From: Candidatus Bathyarchaeia archaeon
Lineage (GTDB): Archaea > Thermoproteota > Bathyarchaeia > Hecatellales > Hecatellaceae
NCBI GenBank assembly: GCA_038883335.1
Contig: JAVZMI010000003.1
Coordinates: forward strand, 1 to 64,000
Reading direction: 5' to 3'
DNA length: 64,000 bases
The notes beneath the pieces are model-generated. The model did not search any database. It was not told the DNA's origin and saw only the letters and a list, made by a program, of their open reading frames with translations. Each line of letters begins with the position of its first letter. Position 1 is the first letter of the stretch. A program made the translations under genes and the position numbers. Below, piece by piece: positions 17,501 through 26,475 of this stretch.

Positions 17501-18262
17501 TCACCGGCCTTTGGGATGGACACTTCTAATCCCCTCTATGATTTCTTGGAGGCTCTCCCTCACAAGTGGTGTCTGCTCCACGATGGTTCCTGTTACTATG
17601 ATGTCAGCTCCAGCTTCAACTGCCATTTTTGCGTCAGCTCCAGTCCTTATTCCTCCCCCCACAATTAAGGGCACATCTATAACATTTTTGATGTGTGAGA
17701 TGGCTTCCGGTGGTATAGGTTCAGTAGCCCCAGAGCCTGCTTCCAAGTAGATTAGGCGCATTCCAAAGTATTGAGCGGCGAGAGCGTGCATCGCGGCGAT
17801 TTCTGGCCGGTTGTAAGGTATTGGGCGAGCGTAGCCCACTACCCCAGCCGCACCACCAGAACCCATAATTATGTAGCCTAGAGGTATCGCCTCAAGCTTG
17901 TACTTTTTCACTAGCGGTGCTCCCAGTGCTTGGGCGCCGACTATGAAGTAGGGGTTGGTAGAGTTTAGGAGCGACATGAAGAATATTGCGTCAGCATATC
18001 GGCTTATCCCGCTGATGTTCCCTGGGAAGAGTATCACGGGTATCTTCACTGAGCGTTTAATCGCCTTGGTGGCAAGGTCTACCTCATGGGGGGCGGAGAT
18101 TGTAGAGCCGCCGATTAAGATTGCTGCTGAACCTGCTCTCTCGCTCTCATGGCATATTTTAGTATAGGTTTTAGGGCTGAATCGCTCTGGGTCTATCAAT
18201 ACGAGGTGGATTGCCCCCTCTTCTTTAATGCGTTTAAGAAGATATTCTTCCGTAGGCCCCAT
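17501..18262 (-). CDS. Geranylgeranylglyceryl phosphate synthase
   Basis: This TIM-barrel prenyltransferase joins geranylgeranyl diphosphate to glycerol-1-phosphate, the first ether bond of archaeal lipids. Diagnostic segments in the 253-residue protein are HLVLIDPERFSP, ILIGGSTIS, LFPGNISGIS, YIIMGSGGAAG, YLEAGSGA and the phosphate-binding IVGGGIRTG followed by ADIIVTGTIVE. Start is ATG, 11 bp after the reductase gene stop, and the next gene supplies its glycerol-1-phosphate substrate. Confidence 0.96.
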   Translation of the reverse strand: MGPTEEYLLKRIKEEGAIHLVLIDPERFSPKTYTKICHESERAGSAAILIGGSTISAPHEVDLATKAIKRSVKIPVILFPGNISGISRYADAIFFMSLLNSTNPYFIVGAQALGAPLVKKYKLEAIPLGYIIMGSGGAAGVVGYARPIPYNRPEIAAMHALAAQYFGMRLIYLEAGSGATEPIPPEAISHIKNVIDVPLIVGGGIRTGADAKMAVEAGADIIVTGTIVEQTPLVRESLQEIIEGIRSVHPKGR

Positions 18263-18273
18263 ATGCCCGCCCT

Positions 18274-19458
18274 CTATTCGCCTATGAGGGCGTCGGCTAG
18301 CCTCCTCGCGAAGGCAGGATGCCCCATCAGTTTCCTACCAACTCTCTCTATATTCAAACCGTTAGCCAGATCAACTATGTCCTTCCCATCCAGGAGCGCA
18401 GCCAACTGGTTGAGGTCCTCATCACTGAGCCTCTCCACAACACGTAGAGCCAGAAGACTTTTGTATATACGATCACCCCAATAGTCATTATAGATTCTCT
18501 GATATTCGTATGGGTCTATACCTCCAACTGTGGAGGCGCGACCCGCTACTTCCCCAGCGACTTTTCCAGCGGCGATAGAGGTGTGAATACCACCGCCCGT
18601 CAATGGTATAACCTGCCCCGCTGCGTCGCCACAAATCATAACGTGCCCATTAACAAGATTCTTTATCTGTCCGCTTATCGGGACAGGGGCGCCAAGGAAC
18701 TCAATTATTTCTGCTCTCCTGAAGAGGTCTGGATGGCTGGCTATAAACTTATCAAGATAGGGTTTCGCTTGATGCCCTCTCGTTCCGATTCCCACGTTAG
18801 CAACCCCGTCCCCCTTCGGGAAGACCCAGATGTAGCCTCCTGGAGCAACCTTACTGCCGACATAGACACTTATAGTGTTAATGTCAGAGATCACACAGTT
18901 TACCATTTTATACTGTATGCAAGAGATTACTTCATAGCCTTTCCTGTCGAAGAAGTTTTTCGCCACTATGGAGTTTATTCCGTCGCACCCTATGAGGTAT
19001 CTGGCCTTGACATGCAGTCCTCCACCTACACTGGTTGCTTGAATCTCAACGCCTGCATCGCCGCACATGGTGAGAGTGGTAGCCTCACAGCCGACTTGAA
19101 TCTCTGCGCCAGCAGCCACAGCCGCCTTAGCCATCTCCCTCAGAAAGATCGGCTTCTCTAATATGTAACCCTCCTCGAACCCCAACTCCTTTGGATGAAT
19201 CTCTACCCGCCATTCCTCGTTAGGTGCATACACATTGATCCCGCTCACCTCTGTGCAGATGAACTTGGGCGAGGGTGGAATCTCGGCTTCGGCTAAACCC
19301 TGCTTAGAAAGAGCTTCTCCACAAACCTTAACACCCAATGTTCGATTCTTCTCGAGGAGGAGAGTTTTAGCGCCTTGCTCCGCAGCTTTCCTAGCCGCCA
19401 TGAGACCGGCTGGACCTGCCCCAATCACCACAATATCATACGTTTCCAACTTTACCAC
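18274..19458 (-). CDS. Geranylgeranyl reductase family FAD protein
   Basis: This flavoprotein saturates the isoprenoid chains of archaeal lipids. The 394-residue product has an N-terminal Rossmann motif (VVIGAGPAGLMAARKAAEQG), the conserved Cys in KVCGEALSK, the GGYIWVFPKGDGVANVGIG segment and the FAD-binding GDAAGQVIPLTGGGIHTSI. Start is GTG at 19458. It is the first gene of the minus-strand lipid block and faces the divergent UbiA gene across a 145-bp intergenic region that could regulate both sides. Confidence 0.94.
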   Translation of the reverse strand: MVKLETYDIVVIGAGPAGLMAARKAAEQGAKTLLLEKNRTLGVKVCGEALSKQGLAEAEIPPSPKFICTEVSGINVYAPNEEWRVEIHPKELGFEEGYILEKPIFLREMAKAAVAAGAEIQVGCEATTLTMCGDAGVEIQATSVGGGLHVKARYLIGCDGINSIVAKNFFDRKGYEVISCIQYKMVNCVISDINTISVYVGSKVAPGGYIWVFPKGDGVANVGIGTRGHQAKPYLDKFIASHPDLFRRAEIIEFLGAPVPISGQIKNLVNGHVMICGDAAGQVIPLTGGGIHTSIAAGKVAGEVAGRASTVGGIDPYEYQRIYNDYWGDRIYKSLLALRVVERLSDEDLNQLAALLDGKDIVDLANGLNIERVGRKLMGHPAFARRLADALIGE

Positions 19459-19603
19459 TTGTAAAGTGTTCCGCTATCAATGTTATTAATGCATCGCAGC
19501 TTGTTGGATAAAAACCTGACTGAATCCACATTAACCTATTACTAGCGGGTTGTAATGTTTTAAGGCGGAGACCCTATAATTTCTGCCAACTACGTGACTA
19601 CCC

Positions 19604-20500
19604 ATGAAAGAAACTTGCGTCAAGCAAAATTTCAGACAATGCCAGAAGTTTTTAGGGGTAGTCCGACTGCTTCGACCTGTGAATGGTATGATGATGGGTC
19701 TCGCTGTGATCGTCGGCGCAACTATAACGTTGCACGGGCAGCCTCCCCTTTTGCCGAGCTTGCTGGGGTTCATGACAGCCTTCTGCCTTACATCCTCATC
19801 CATGGCTATGAACGACTACTACGACCGCGAGGTGGATGCTCTCAACGAGCCGGGAAGACCCGTTCCACAAGGCATAGTCAAGCCGAAGGAGGCATTAAGT
19901 TATATGGCCATCTTAGCTGGGGTTGGATTGACTACTGCTGCACTCTTGAACCTGTTAAGCCTCCTAGTCGCAGGACTATCTCTCACGTTGTCCTCATACT
20001 ATAGCATGGAGGGCAAGAAGCTTGGGTTATTTGGAAACTTTATGGTTAGCGGGTGTGTCGCTGTGCCTTTCCTCTACGGAGCATTCATTGTGGGCTCGGC
20101 TCCAGGTAGTCTCCTAACAGTCTTCGCACTCCTCGCCTTCGTTTCAAATACGGGGCGAGAAGTAATTAAGGGCATCGTGGATGTGGAAGGCGACAAGTTG
20201 AGGTGTGTGAGAACTTTGGCGTTGAGATCTGGCTGTAGACACGCTGCACGTGTTGCTGCGGCTCTGTACGGTGCAGCTGTAGCTGTGAGCGCCCTCCCTC
20301 TGTTGGGAGGGATGGTTTCAGCTCTTTACCTACCATTCGTCTTAGCTGCCGATGCGGGTTTCCTTTACTCCGCTATATCCATTGCGAGGAGACCGAGCAG
20401 AGAGAATGCGAAGCGAACCAAGAAGATGTCTCTACTCTGGATGCTCCTAGGACTTGTAGCATTCCTAGCAGGAGGGACAACTAGCCCCATAAAGATTTAG
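19604..20500 (+). CDS. UbiA-family prenyltransferase, probable DGGGP synthase
   Basis: This integral membrane enzyme attaches the second geranylgeranyl chain to make digeranylgeranylglyceryl phosphate. The 298-residue protein has the two Asp-rich motifs of UbiA enzymes (NDYYDREVDALNEPGRPVPQ and GREVIKGIVDVEGDK) and about eight to nine hydrophobic segments. It is divergent from the geranylgeranyl reductase gene and completes the ether-lipid core pathway in this cluster. Other UbiA substrates are possible, but the context strongly favours DGGGP. Confidence 0.92.
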   Translation: MKETCVKQNFRQCQKFLGVVRLLRPVNGMMMGLAVIVGATITLHGQPPLLPSLLGFMTAFCLTSSSMAMNDYYDREVDALNEPGRPVPQGIVKPKEALSYMAILAGVGLTTAALLNLLSLLVAGLSLTLSSYYSMEGKKLGLFGNFMVSGCVAVPFLYGAFIVGSAPGSLLTVFALLAFVSNTGREVIKGIVDVEGDKLRCVRTLALRSGCRHAARVAAALYGAAVAVSALPLLGGMVSALYLPFVLAADAGFLYSAISIARRPSRENAKRTKKMSLLWMLLGLVAFLAGGTTSPIKI

Positions 20501-20560
20501 GGTACAGATTTCATCACTGTTTAAAAACCGGGGCATCTTGGAGAGCCGCCGATTTTATTT

Positions 20561-22468
20561 CTATGTTTGAGAGTTCACGTTACTTTGATGCATTGAAGGG
20601 AAGAGTTCAGGCTTCCCGGGCAGTGTGAGGGCTGCATTGAACTCCTCCATAAAGTCTGGATCTGCACTCAAGTCGAAGTAAGTCATCATCTTGGCTATCT
20701 CCGCGGCTTCCCTACGCTTATCGACTGAAAGGAGCGTGAGATAAGCACCCGCAATGGCTCCGTTCCCCAGCTGGACGACCTCTGCCCTCGGGAACTCTGG
20801 AAAGACTCCGGCCGCAACTGCGCTCCTCGGGTCGACATAGTTTCCGAACGCCCCAGCCAGATATAGGTGGCGAACATCCTCTATGGTAATCCTCAATTTA
20901 TTCAATAGTATCGAAACAGCAGCGCAGACAGCCGCCTTGGATTGAAGAAGATTCTCAACATCTCTCTGTGTGATAACGATATCTCTTCCATGTGCTGTCT
21001 CGCTGGCAGGCGCTATAAGATACTCTGGACCCTCTGCACCCATCCTCACGAAGTTCGACTTGCGAGGTCTAAACCGACCCAAATGGTTCAATATTCCTGA
21101 TAGGAACATCTCAGCCACAGCGTCTATAAGCCCTGAGCCGCAGATTCCCAAAGGCTTCACCTCTCCGCCACCGATCACGGTATACCGAGCCTTCAGGGAT
21201 TCACGGTCGATTTTAAGGTGGTCTATAGCCCCAGCCACAGCTCTCATACCGAATTTGATCTCCCAACCTTCAAAAGCTGGCCCTGAAGCGCAGGAGCTAC
21301 AGAACCCCCACCCCTTACTCCCCACTACTACTTCACCGTTAGTTCCCATGTCTATTAGGACAGAAATTTCTGGGGCGTTAAATAGGCCTGAGGCAAGGAT
21401 GTCGCCTATTACATCACCGCCAACATACCTACTCACCGAAGGCAGACAGAATACGTTAGTTCGGGGACTCACCTTAAGGCCTAGGCTTTGAGCATTGAGT
21501 ATGAGGGGATCTAGGCTTACTTTAGCGTCAGCGTCTAGTAGGGGGGCAGGGTTCTGACCTGCGAGGAGATATACCATAATGGTGTTACCAGCCAAGCAGA
21601 CATCCACCACCTCCTCAGACTTGACGCCGCTCTTAGCAGCTAGATTTGATATCAAGCTATTCAGAGTCTCCACCGCTGCCTTCTTCAAAACCTCCCTGTT
21701 GCGGATGCTCCTCGCAGCGAAGTTAACTCTTGAGAGCAGATCCTCCCCGTAGGCTATCTGCCCGTTATAACTTGCAGCACTAGCTAAAACACCCCCAGTG
21801 TTAATATCTACCATATAGGCGACTATTGTTGTCGTCCCTAAATCTACTGCCAACCCGAAACTCCGCGCCGTAGTATCCCCAAGCTCAACGCCTAAGACCC
21901 CCGGACAAGCCCCGCTCACATTTATCGTAAATGTGACCTCCCCCCCTCCCGCGGACAATAGACTTCTCAGGCAATCCCGTAAATCCTCACCCAAACACAA
22001 ATCCGGTAAGCATAACTTAGTAGCTGCCTCCTGCAGTATTCGACTTTCAACCTGTGGTTCACTTCCTCCAATAGCTTGCACATGTAGAGCCAACTTTAAG
22101 ATCGCAGGGTTAAGTTTCTCCAATGCGAGGTTCGACCTGGACAGTATCTGCTCACCTATGAGGCGACTCTCAGGCGGGACTATAACTTCCATGTCGTCCT
22201 CTACATGTGTCTGGCAGGCTAGGCGATAGCCTAGCTCGAGCTCACGCTCGGACAGGAACTTGTGTGTGACCCCGCGCTCTGTAGCCTCCGATTTCTTGAG
22301 CAGAATCTTACACTTCCCACAAGTGCCTTTTCCCCCGCAAACGCTCCAAATGACAACTCCAGCCGCCTGAGCCGCCTCCAGGATAGAAGCGCCCTCCCTA
22401 ACAGCCACCCGCCTACCCATCGGCTGGAAGGTTACAGCAAATTTCTCTAGATCCGGAGACATACCCAA
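20561..22468 (-). CDS. RACo-like ASKHA protein with 2Fe-2S domain (corrinoid activation)
   Basis: The 635-residue protein matches reductive activators of corrinoid proteins. A 2Fe-2S ferredoxin domain comes first (Cys44, Cys50 and Cys53 in CGGKGTCGKC, Cys85 in LACQTH). A linker follows, then an actin-like ASKHA domain (FGLAVDLGTTTIVAYMVD, VLIDMGTNGEVV, LYLAGAFGNYVDPRSA). Such proteins use ATP and low-potential electrons to return inactive Co(II) corrinoid to Co(I) in methyl transfer. No corrinoid protein or methyltransferase is adjacent, so its partner is unknown. TTG at 22468 or ATG at 22462 can serve as start. It points to corrinoid-dependent C1 metabolism. Confidence 0.86.
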   Translation of the reverse strand: MGMSPDLEKFAVTFQPMGRRVAVREGASILEAAQAAGVVIWSVCGGKGTCGKCKILLKKSEATERGVTHKFLSERELELGYRLACQTHVEDDMEVIVPPESRLIGEQILSRSNLALEKLNPAILKLALHVQAIGGSEPQVESRILQEAATKLCLPDLCLGEDLRDCLRSLLSAGGGEVTFTINVSGACPGVLGVELGDTTARSFGLAVDLGTTTIVAYMVDINTGGVLASAASYNGQIAYGEDLLSRVNFAARSIRNREVLKKAAVETLNSLISNLAAKSGVKSEEVVDVCLAGNTIMVYLLAGQNPAPLLDADAKVSLDPLILNAQSLGLKVSPRTNVFCLPSVSRYVGGDVIGDILASGLFNAPEISVLIDMGTNGEVVVGSKGWGFCSSCASGPAFEGWEIKFGMRAVAGAIDHLKIDRESLKARYTVIGGGEVKPLGICGSGLIDAVAEMFLSGILNHLGRFRPRKSNFVRMGAEGPEYLIAPASETAHGRDIVITQRDVENLLQSKAAVCAAVSILLNKLRITIEDVRHLYLAGAFGNYVDPRSAVAAGVFPEFPRAEVVQLGNGAIAGAYLTLLSVDKRREAAEIAKMMTYFDLSADPDFMEEFNAALTLPGKPELFPSMHQSNVNSQT

Positions 22469-22660
22469 CGCCGATTAGTTATACAGAGTATACGTCTGCA
22501 CGAATAGACGGGCAAGTTTAGATAAATATTTTGGAGAATGACCCACGAGTCAACGAAGGTGAAGAATGGTGAAGACTGGCTCTCCTGCTAAGACGCTGGT
22601 GGGATCTATCTCTCCGCTGCGGGCGCCTAAAAGCTTATAGAGAACGGAAGGAGATAAAAG

Positions 22661-23110
22661 TTGGCTTCTCGAGGATCATTAACTACCATGTCTAGGTGCA
22701 GTGATCAGGTGGGTTATCATAAGGGTGGAGGTTCAGGAGACCTTTCAAGGACTAGGATTCGGATAATTGCTGTGGGGCTAGATGAGGCTGAAGGCGAGCT
22801 GGTGAGGTTCTTGGCGCCTCGGACAGTCGAAGGGATACTGAGAGCCCTGCCTCTGGAAGGTAAGGCTTCTCTCTGGAATGAGGAGATCTACTTTGAGATC
22901 CCAGTAAAGATGGGAATGGAGAAGGCTAAGGCCAAGGTTGAGACTGGAACCTTAGCCTACTGGCCAATAGGCAGCGCATTCTGCATCTTTTATGGGAAAT
23001 CTCAACCTTATAGCCCAGTAAACATTGTGGGGAGGGTTACCAAGAATCTCGAACTATTCGCCTCTATCAGGAGCGGGATGACTCTCAGAGTGGAAAAGGC
23101 GCACGGTTAG
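22661..23110 (+). CDS. Cyclophilin-like fold protein (TM1367/DUF369 type)
   Basis: This 149-residue protein has the pattern of the small cyclophilin-like family: the segment LVRFLAPRTVEGILRALPLEGKASLWNEE begins the barrel, and LAYWPIGSAFCIFYG is a typical late motif. No catalytic role is established for the family. The first 30 residues are poor in structure and may be extra. Start TTG at 22661 is supported by GGAG seven bases upstream; ATG at 22688 is an alternative. It is convergent with S25e. Confidence 0.8.
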   Translation: MASRGSLTTMSRCSDQVGYHKGGGSGDLSRTRIRIIAVGLDEAEGELVRFLAPRTVEGILRALPLEGKASLWNEEIYFEIPVKMGMEKAKAKVETGTLAYWPIGSAFCIFYGKSQPYSPVNIVGRVTKNLELFASIRSGMTLRVEKAHG

Positions 23111-23115
23111 AAACT

Positions 23116-23433
23116 CTACATAGGAGGAGCGGCCTTATAGATCTTCAGGCGTGACGAGCTGCTCACCAACTCTACAATGCCCTGCTGTACCAACCCTTCT
23201 AGGATATCCTTCGCTTGGCTCACCTTCACACCCAGTTGCATAGCTACCGCGGACGGAGTTAACACTTTCATCTTCATGATCTCGCGGGTGATACTCTCAC
23301 TGTCAACCTTCCCAACCTTACTCGTATAGGACTTAGTTTGAGGAGACTTGCCTCCCTTAGGTTGCGGTTGTTCCGCTTTCTGTGTCTGAGCGCGTTCCAT
23401 TTGTGCGAGACTTTTCTTCTTCTCTCCACCCAT
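23116..23433 (-). CDS. rps25e: Small ribosomal subunit protein S25e
   Basis: The 105-residue protein has a basic, unstructured N-terminal tail rich in Lys and Gln, then the winged-helix core (ITREIMKMKVLTPSAVAMQLGVK, AKDILEGLVQQGIVELV) and ends in KIYKAAPP. S25e is present in eukaryotes and many TACK-type archaea but absent from bacteria and most Euryarchaeota, so it supports the placement of the organism. Start is ATG with GGTGAGC upstream. Confidence 0.95.
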   Translation of the reverse strand: MGGEKKKSLAQMERAQTQKAEQPQPKGGKSPQTKSYTSKVGKVDSESITREIMKMKVLTPSAVAMQLGVKVSQAKDILEGLVQQGIVELVSSSSRLKIYKAAPPM

Positions 23434-23543
23434 CTTTGCTCACCTTTCAATTAATATCTCGAGGTTTTTAAAAAAGATTCGCGGCAGCAAAGTGGGTAAA
23501 GTTTAAGTTTGGTAAGTCGATTTAATTACGGGTGGTGGTTGTA

Positions 23544-23711
23544 ATGCCTGTAGTGATGAAGCTGATCACGGTAAAGCTGCCAGAGGCACTGGTTGAGGGG
23601 ATGGACGAACTTGTGAGAACACATATGTATAATAGCCGGAGCGCCCTAATCCGCGCTGCGGTCAGGGATCTCCTCAAGAATGAACTCTGGCTGCGACAAC
23701 CACAACGCTAA
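23544..23711 (+). CDS. 55-aa ribbon-helix-helix protein (CopG type)
   Basis: This short gene is divergent from S25e. It encodes KLITVKLPEALVEGMDELV followed by SRSALIRAAVRDLL, the strand-helix-helix pattern of CopG/Arc DNA-binding proteins, with the SRSALIR turn typical of the family. GGTGGT lies about eight bases before the ATG. Such proteins dimerise and bind operators; the target is unknown. No toxin-like partner is adjacent, so a plain regulator is more likely than an antitoxin. Confidence 0.82.
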   Translation: MPVVMKLITVKLPEALVEGMDELVRTHMYNSRSALIRAAVRDLLKNELWLRQPQR

Positions 23712-23939
23712 GGGCACGCACCCGAGAAGAGCCGCCCGAACCTACCTCAGAGACCGTGTCCAGCCGTCTGTTAGAGCTGCAGTAGCTAGAATTTTTTTAC
23801 CCCAGATAAGGCAACCGGTCTGACCATACCGCAATGTATTGCAAGCCATTCTTTTTAGAGGAGCGGATTGGGCTGGAACGGAAGTGGATGCTGTGCAAAA
23901 TGTCAGGAAATACCGCGAAAAAAGACCTATAGACATGCC

Positions 23940-24638
23940 TTATCCTTTGAAGAGGGGCATGTCCTCTACGTCGATGATCTTGGCGTAGAAGAATTTTGTA
24001 TCGCCAGTGGATCTGGCGTATTCAAGGGTCTCGCCCTTGGTCTTAGCTGTCATATATCGGAGGAAAGGCCCGCGAGGCTCGCTCTTTAATCTCAGGTAGA
24101 AGAATACCGGTAGCGCGTTAGCCTCATAAAAGTGTTCGAAGGGTATGCAAACACCTAGTAAGAGATCTCCGCCTCTCTTGAAGTGCCAGATTGGAAATGA
24201 GGTGTACTCTTTGGTGGAGACTAGGAATAGAAGGCGCATCATGGAGTAAAGGTTGTCAAGCTCCACTGTGAGCGGCTTCTGGAGGGTGGGGCGCTTTCCC
24301 ATGAGAGACTCTCTGAAGATGTCTGGGGCATCCTTTAGGGTTATTACTGGAGCGTAAACATATCGCGTATCCTCGAAACTGTCTGTGAATAGGCACTCCT
24401 CGCCCCCATCACTCCTATAGGCAAGAAAAGCCCCTGGGTTATCCTTCAAGGGTATATAGGCGAAGAGGGGGATGTCACCCTTCCAGAACATATATACGGA
24501 GAAGACCCCCAGGTAGTGTTCATTCTCATACTTGAAATGCCAGAGTAGGGGGGGAGAATCTACTATTGCGAGAGAGAGTCGTGCAAAGCTTTCAAGGCTC
24601 TTGACTTTCACCCCCACTGGCGGCTTAACGTTCCTCAA
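23940..24638 (-). CDS. Unknown protein made of two tandem repeats of one domain
   Basis: I do not recognise this 232-residue family. Its two halves are clearly related: LLWHFKYENEHYLGVFSVY aligns with PIWHFKRGGDLLLGVCIPF, PLFAYIPLKDNPGAFLAYR aligns with PVFFYLRLKSEPRGPFLRY, and each half ends with an acidic VITLKDAPDIF or IIDVEDMPLF. No signal peptide or membrane segment is evident. The aromatic WHFK and conserved Gly suggest a small beta-rich ligand-binding fold, but that is inference. It is single, between intergenic regions, and convergent with the small RHH gene. Confidence 0.8.
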   Translation of the reverse strand: MRNVKPPVGVKVKSLESFARLSLAIVDSPPLLWHFKYENEHYLGVFSVYMFWKGDIPLFAYIPLKDNPGAFLAYRSDGGEECLFTDSFEDTRYVYAPVITLKDAPDIFRESLMGKRPTLQKPLTVELDNLYSMMRLLFLVSTKEYTSFPIWHFKRGGDLLLGVCIPFEHFYEANALPVFFYLRLKSEPRGPFLRYMTAKTKGETLEYARSTGDTKFFYAKIIDVEDMPLFKG

Positions 24639-24753
24639 ACTTTTTCAACTCTAGCTTAAGCCTCTTTTTATTACAGGGGCAACCTTATTAATCCACCGCA
24701 GCAAGAATTAACGAGCTACGCTCGGGGGCTTTTAGGGGCTGAGGGGTCTAGCC

Positions 24754-25659
24754 GTCAAAGTTGGCTGCTGTGGTTTTCCAGTTGCTAAGTCCAGATACTA
24801 TCAGTCGCTAGATCTAGTCGAGGTCAACTCGACTTTCTACACGATTCCCAAAATTCAACTTCCTGAGAGGTGGAGAAAGGAGGCACCTGAGAGTTTTGAG
24901 TTTACGGTAAAAGCCCATAAGAGCATAAGCCACATCTACAAACTTGAACCAACCCCAGAGTGCCTCGAATCCTACAGGCGGATGGCGGAGATATGTAAAA
25001 CTCTGAGATCGAGGCTACTCCTCATCCAGACGCCGGCTTCAGTGAAGCCGCTAGATAGAACTTTCCTAGCGGCGGAATGTTTCTTCAAGGCTGTGGGGGG
25101 CGAGTTAACCCTCCTCTGGGAGACACGCGGCCCAGAGTGGTTAGAAGGCCATGCCTGTAAGAGACTTGGGCAACTCTTGAGAGATTACGGTGTAGTTCAC
25201 GTTACAGACCCCCTTATCAGAGAACCGGTATACGCTGGGCGAATGGTCTATGTAAGGCTCCACGGCTTAGGGAGTAGACTATATTACTATCAATACTCTG
25301 ATGAGGAGTTGAAGCTACTTAGGAGAAAGATAGCAAAGTTTGCGAGGCGTGGGGACGTATACGTCCTATTCAACAACTTATCTATGTTCGACGACGCCAT
25401 AAGGTTCCGTACATACTTGGAGAGAGATGAATTACCCCCGCTAACTGGCACCTATGGGGTTGAGTCCTTTCGTAAGGTATTCGAGAAGACCAGGTTCCCT
25501 ACAACCCTAGCAAAGTTGCAGAGGTACCTTGGTTGGAGACTCTTCGACCTAGAACCTGACAAACAGTTACCAGTGTACACGATCTTGGAGAGGATAACAG
25601 CTAGAAGTTTCCAGAACTTGGAAGAGTTAGTTAGGGCTGCGGAAAAAATTATCGGGTAG
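24754..25659 (+). CDS. DUF72 family protein, start codon unusual
   Basis: DUF72 proteins are TIM-barrel-like and of uncertain function. The 301-residue frame begins VKVGCCGFPVAKSRYYQ, the family's normal N terminus (usually M-x-V-G-C-S-G-F), and contains EVNSTFY, FTVKAHKSISH, LLWETRG, YVRLHG and the YVLFNNLS motif. No ATG, GTG or TTG exists between the upstream in-frame stop (24733) and these residues. The best site is GTC at 24754 with GAGGGG seven bases before it, or CTG at 24739. The first canonical ATG (24982) would remove about 76 conserved residues. A GTG-to-GTC change or sequence error is likely. Confidence 0.85.
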   Translation, partial: VKVGCCGFPVAKSRYYQSLDLVEVNSTFYTIPKIQLPERWRKEAPESFEFTVKAHKSISHIYKLEPTPECLESYRRMAEICKTLRSRLLLIQTPASVKPLDRTFLAAECFFKAVGGELTLLWETRGPEWLEGHACKRLGQLLRDYGVVHVTDPLIREPVYAGRMVYVRLHGLGSRLYYYQYSDEELKLLRRKIAKFARRGDVYVLFNNLSMFDDAIRFRTYLERDELPPLTGTYGVESFRKVFEKTRFPTTLAKLQRYLGWRLFDLEPDKQLPVYTILERITARSFQNLEELVRAAEKIIG

Positions 25660-25835
25660 ACCTGATTTGCTGGTTAAGTATGGCAATTATATCTGTGATG
25701 TTCTAAGAGGGTTGGAGACTTTAGATAGCCCAACTATATGCTCAGCCCTCAAAAACTCAAGCTAATCCTTACATCTACCAAAGAAAATAGGAACGAAAAA
25801 TGGTGGTAAAAAGGCTGCCAGGAGCCTTCTAACCA

Positions 25836-26063
25836 TCAAGCCGAAATTAATGTTACGGTTCTGATTATCCCGTCGATCTTCCGCATCTCTGTCACTATAG
25901 CGTCAAGCTCCTTAAGTGAGGGTGTCTCTAGTCTGGCTACCACATCAAACTCGCCGTAGACTGTCCGGGCCTCAGATACACCCTTAATCTTCTCCAGAGC
26001 CTGCCTCACGCTGTACTCTTTACCTATTTTTGTCACCATTAGGACGTAGACAACTACAGCCAA
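25836..26063 (-). CDS. Stand-alone Lrp/AsnC ligand-binding (RAM) domain protein
   Basis: The 75-residue protein is only the effector-binding half of an Lrp/AsnC regulator: KIGKEYSVRQALEKIKGVSEARTVYG followed by FDVVARLETPSLKELDAIV and IRTVTLI. There is no DNA-binding helix-turn-helix. Such single RAM proteins bind amino acids and may associate with full-length regulators. Start is TTG with GGAGGGT upstream. Confidence 0.88.
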   Translation of the reverse strand: MAVVVYVLMVTKIGKEYSVRQALEKIKGVSEARTVYGEFDVVARLETPSLKELDAIVTEMRKIDGIIRTVTLISA

Positions 26064-26239
26064 CCCATACCCTCCAATGATACTTATTTGGAGGTAAACA
26101 TCTTTTAAAGCTTCCCAATCACTTTTTAGAAAGGTTTATCGAAGATGACCCCGCAACCAACCCGAATTTTCGACTTCATTTTTTACAGTAAACAGATCAA
26201 AAACCGAGTTTGCGGACTGATTCAAGGCGGTCTGGGGTG

Positions 26240-26455
26240 TTATTTTAGTCTATTATTTAACTCTTTGAGGTATATGCTCTCAGCTTTTCCTCTCTTTTCT
26301 CTAAAAACCATGTAGGTTAATGTCAGAAGCGACACAAAGCCGCCGAGACTTATCTCTTCCCCCGTGTCAACCTCATATAATTTCTTTGCCTCGATGAGCT
26401 TCTCGTATTCTTCTTCGCTTAGGTAAATAGGTTTCTCCCCATGCAACTTAACCAC
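26240..26455 (-). CDS. Small hypothetical protein downstream of an APC permease
   Basis: This 71-residue acidic protein reads LSEEEYEKLIEAKKLYEVDTGEEISLGGFVSLLTLTYMVFREK, with the look of a short helical regulator related to ribbon-helix-helix proteins, but no diagnostic motif is visible. Its ATG is 20 bp after the permease stop on the same strand, so the two are probably cotranscribed. Confidence 0.6.
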   Translation of the reverse strand: MVKLHGEKPIYLSEEEYEKLIEAKKLYEVDTGEEISLGGFVSLLTLTYMVFREKRGKAESIYLKELNNRLK

Positions 26456-26475
26456 CTATTGTAACTTTAGTTATT

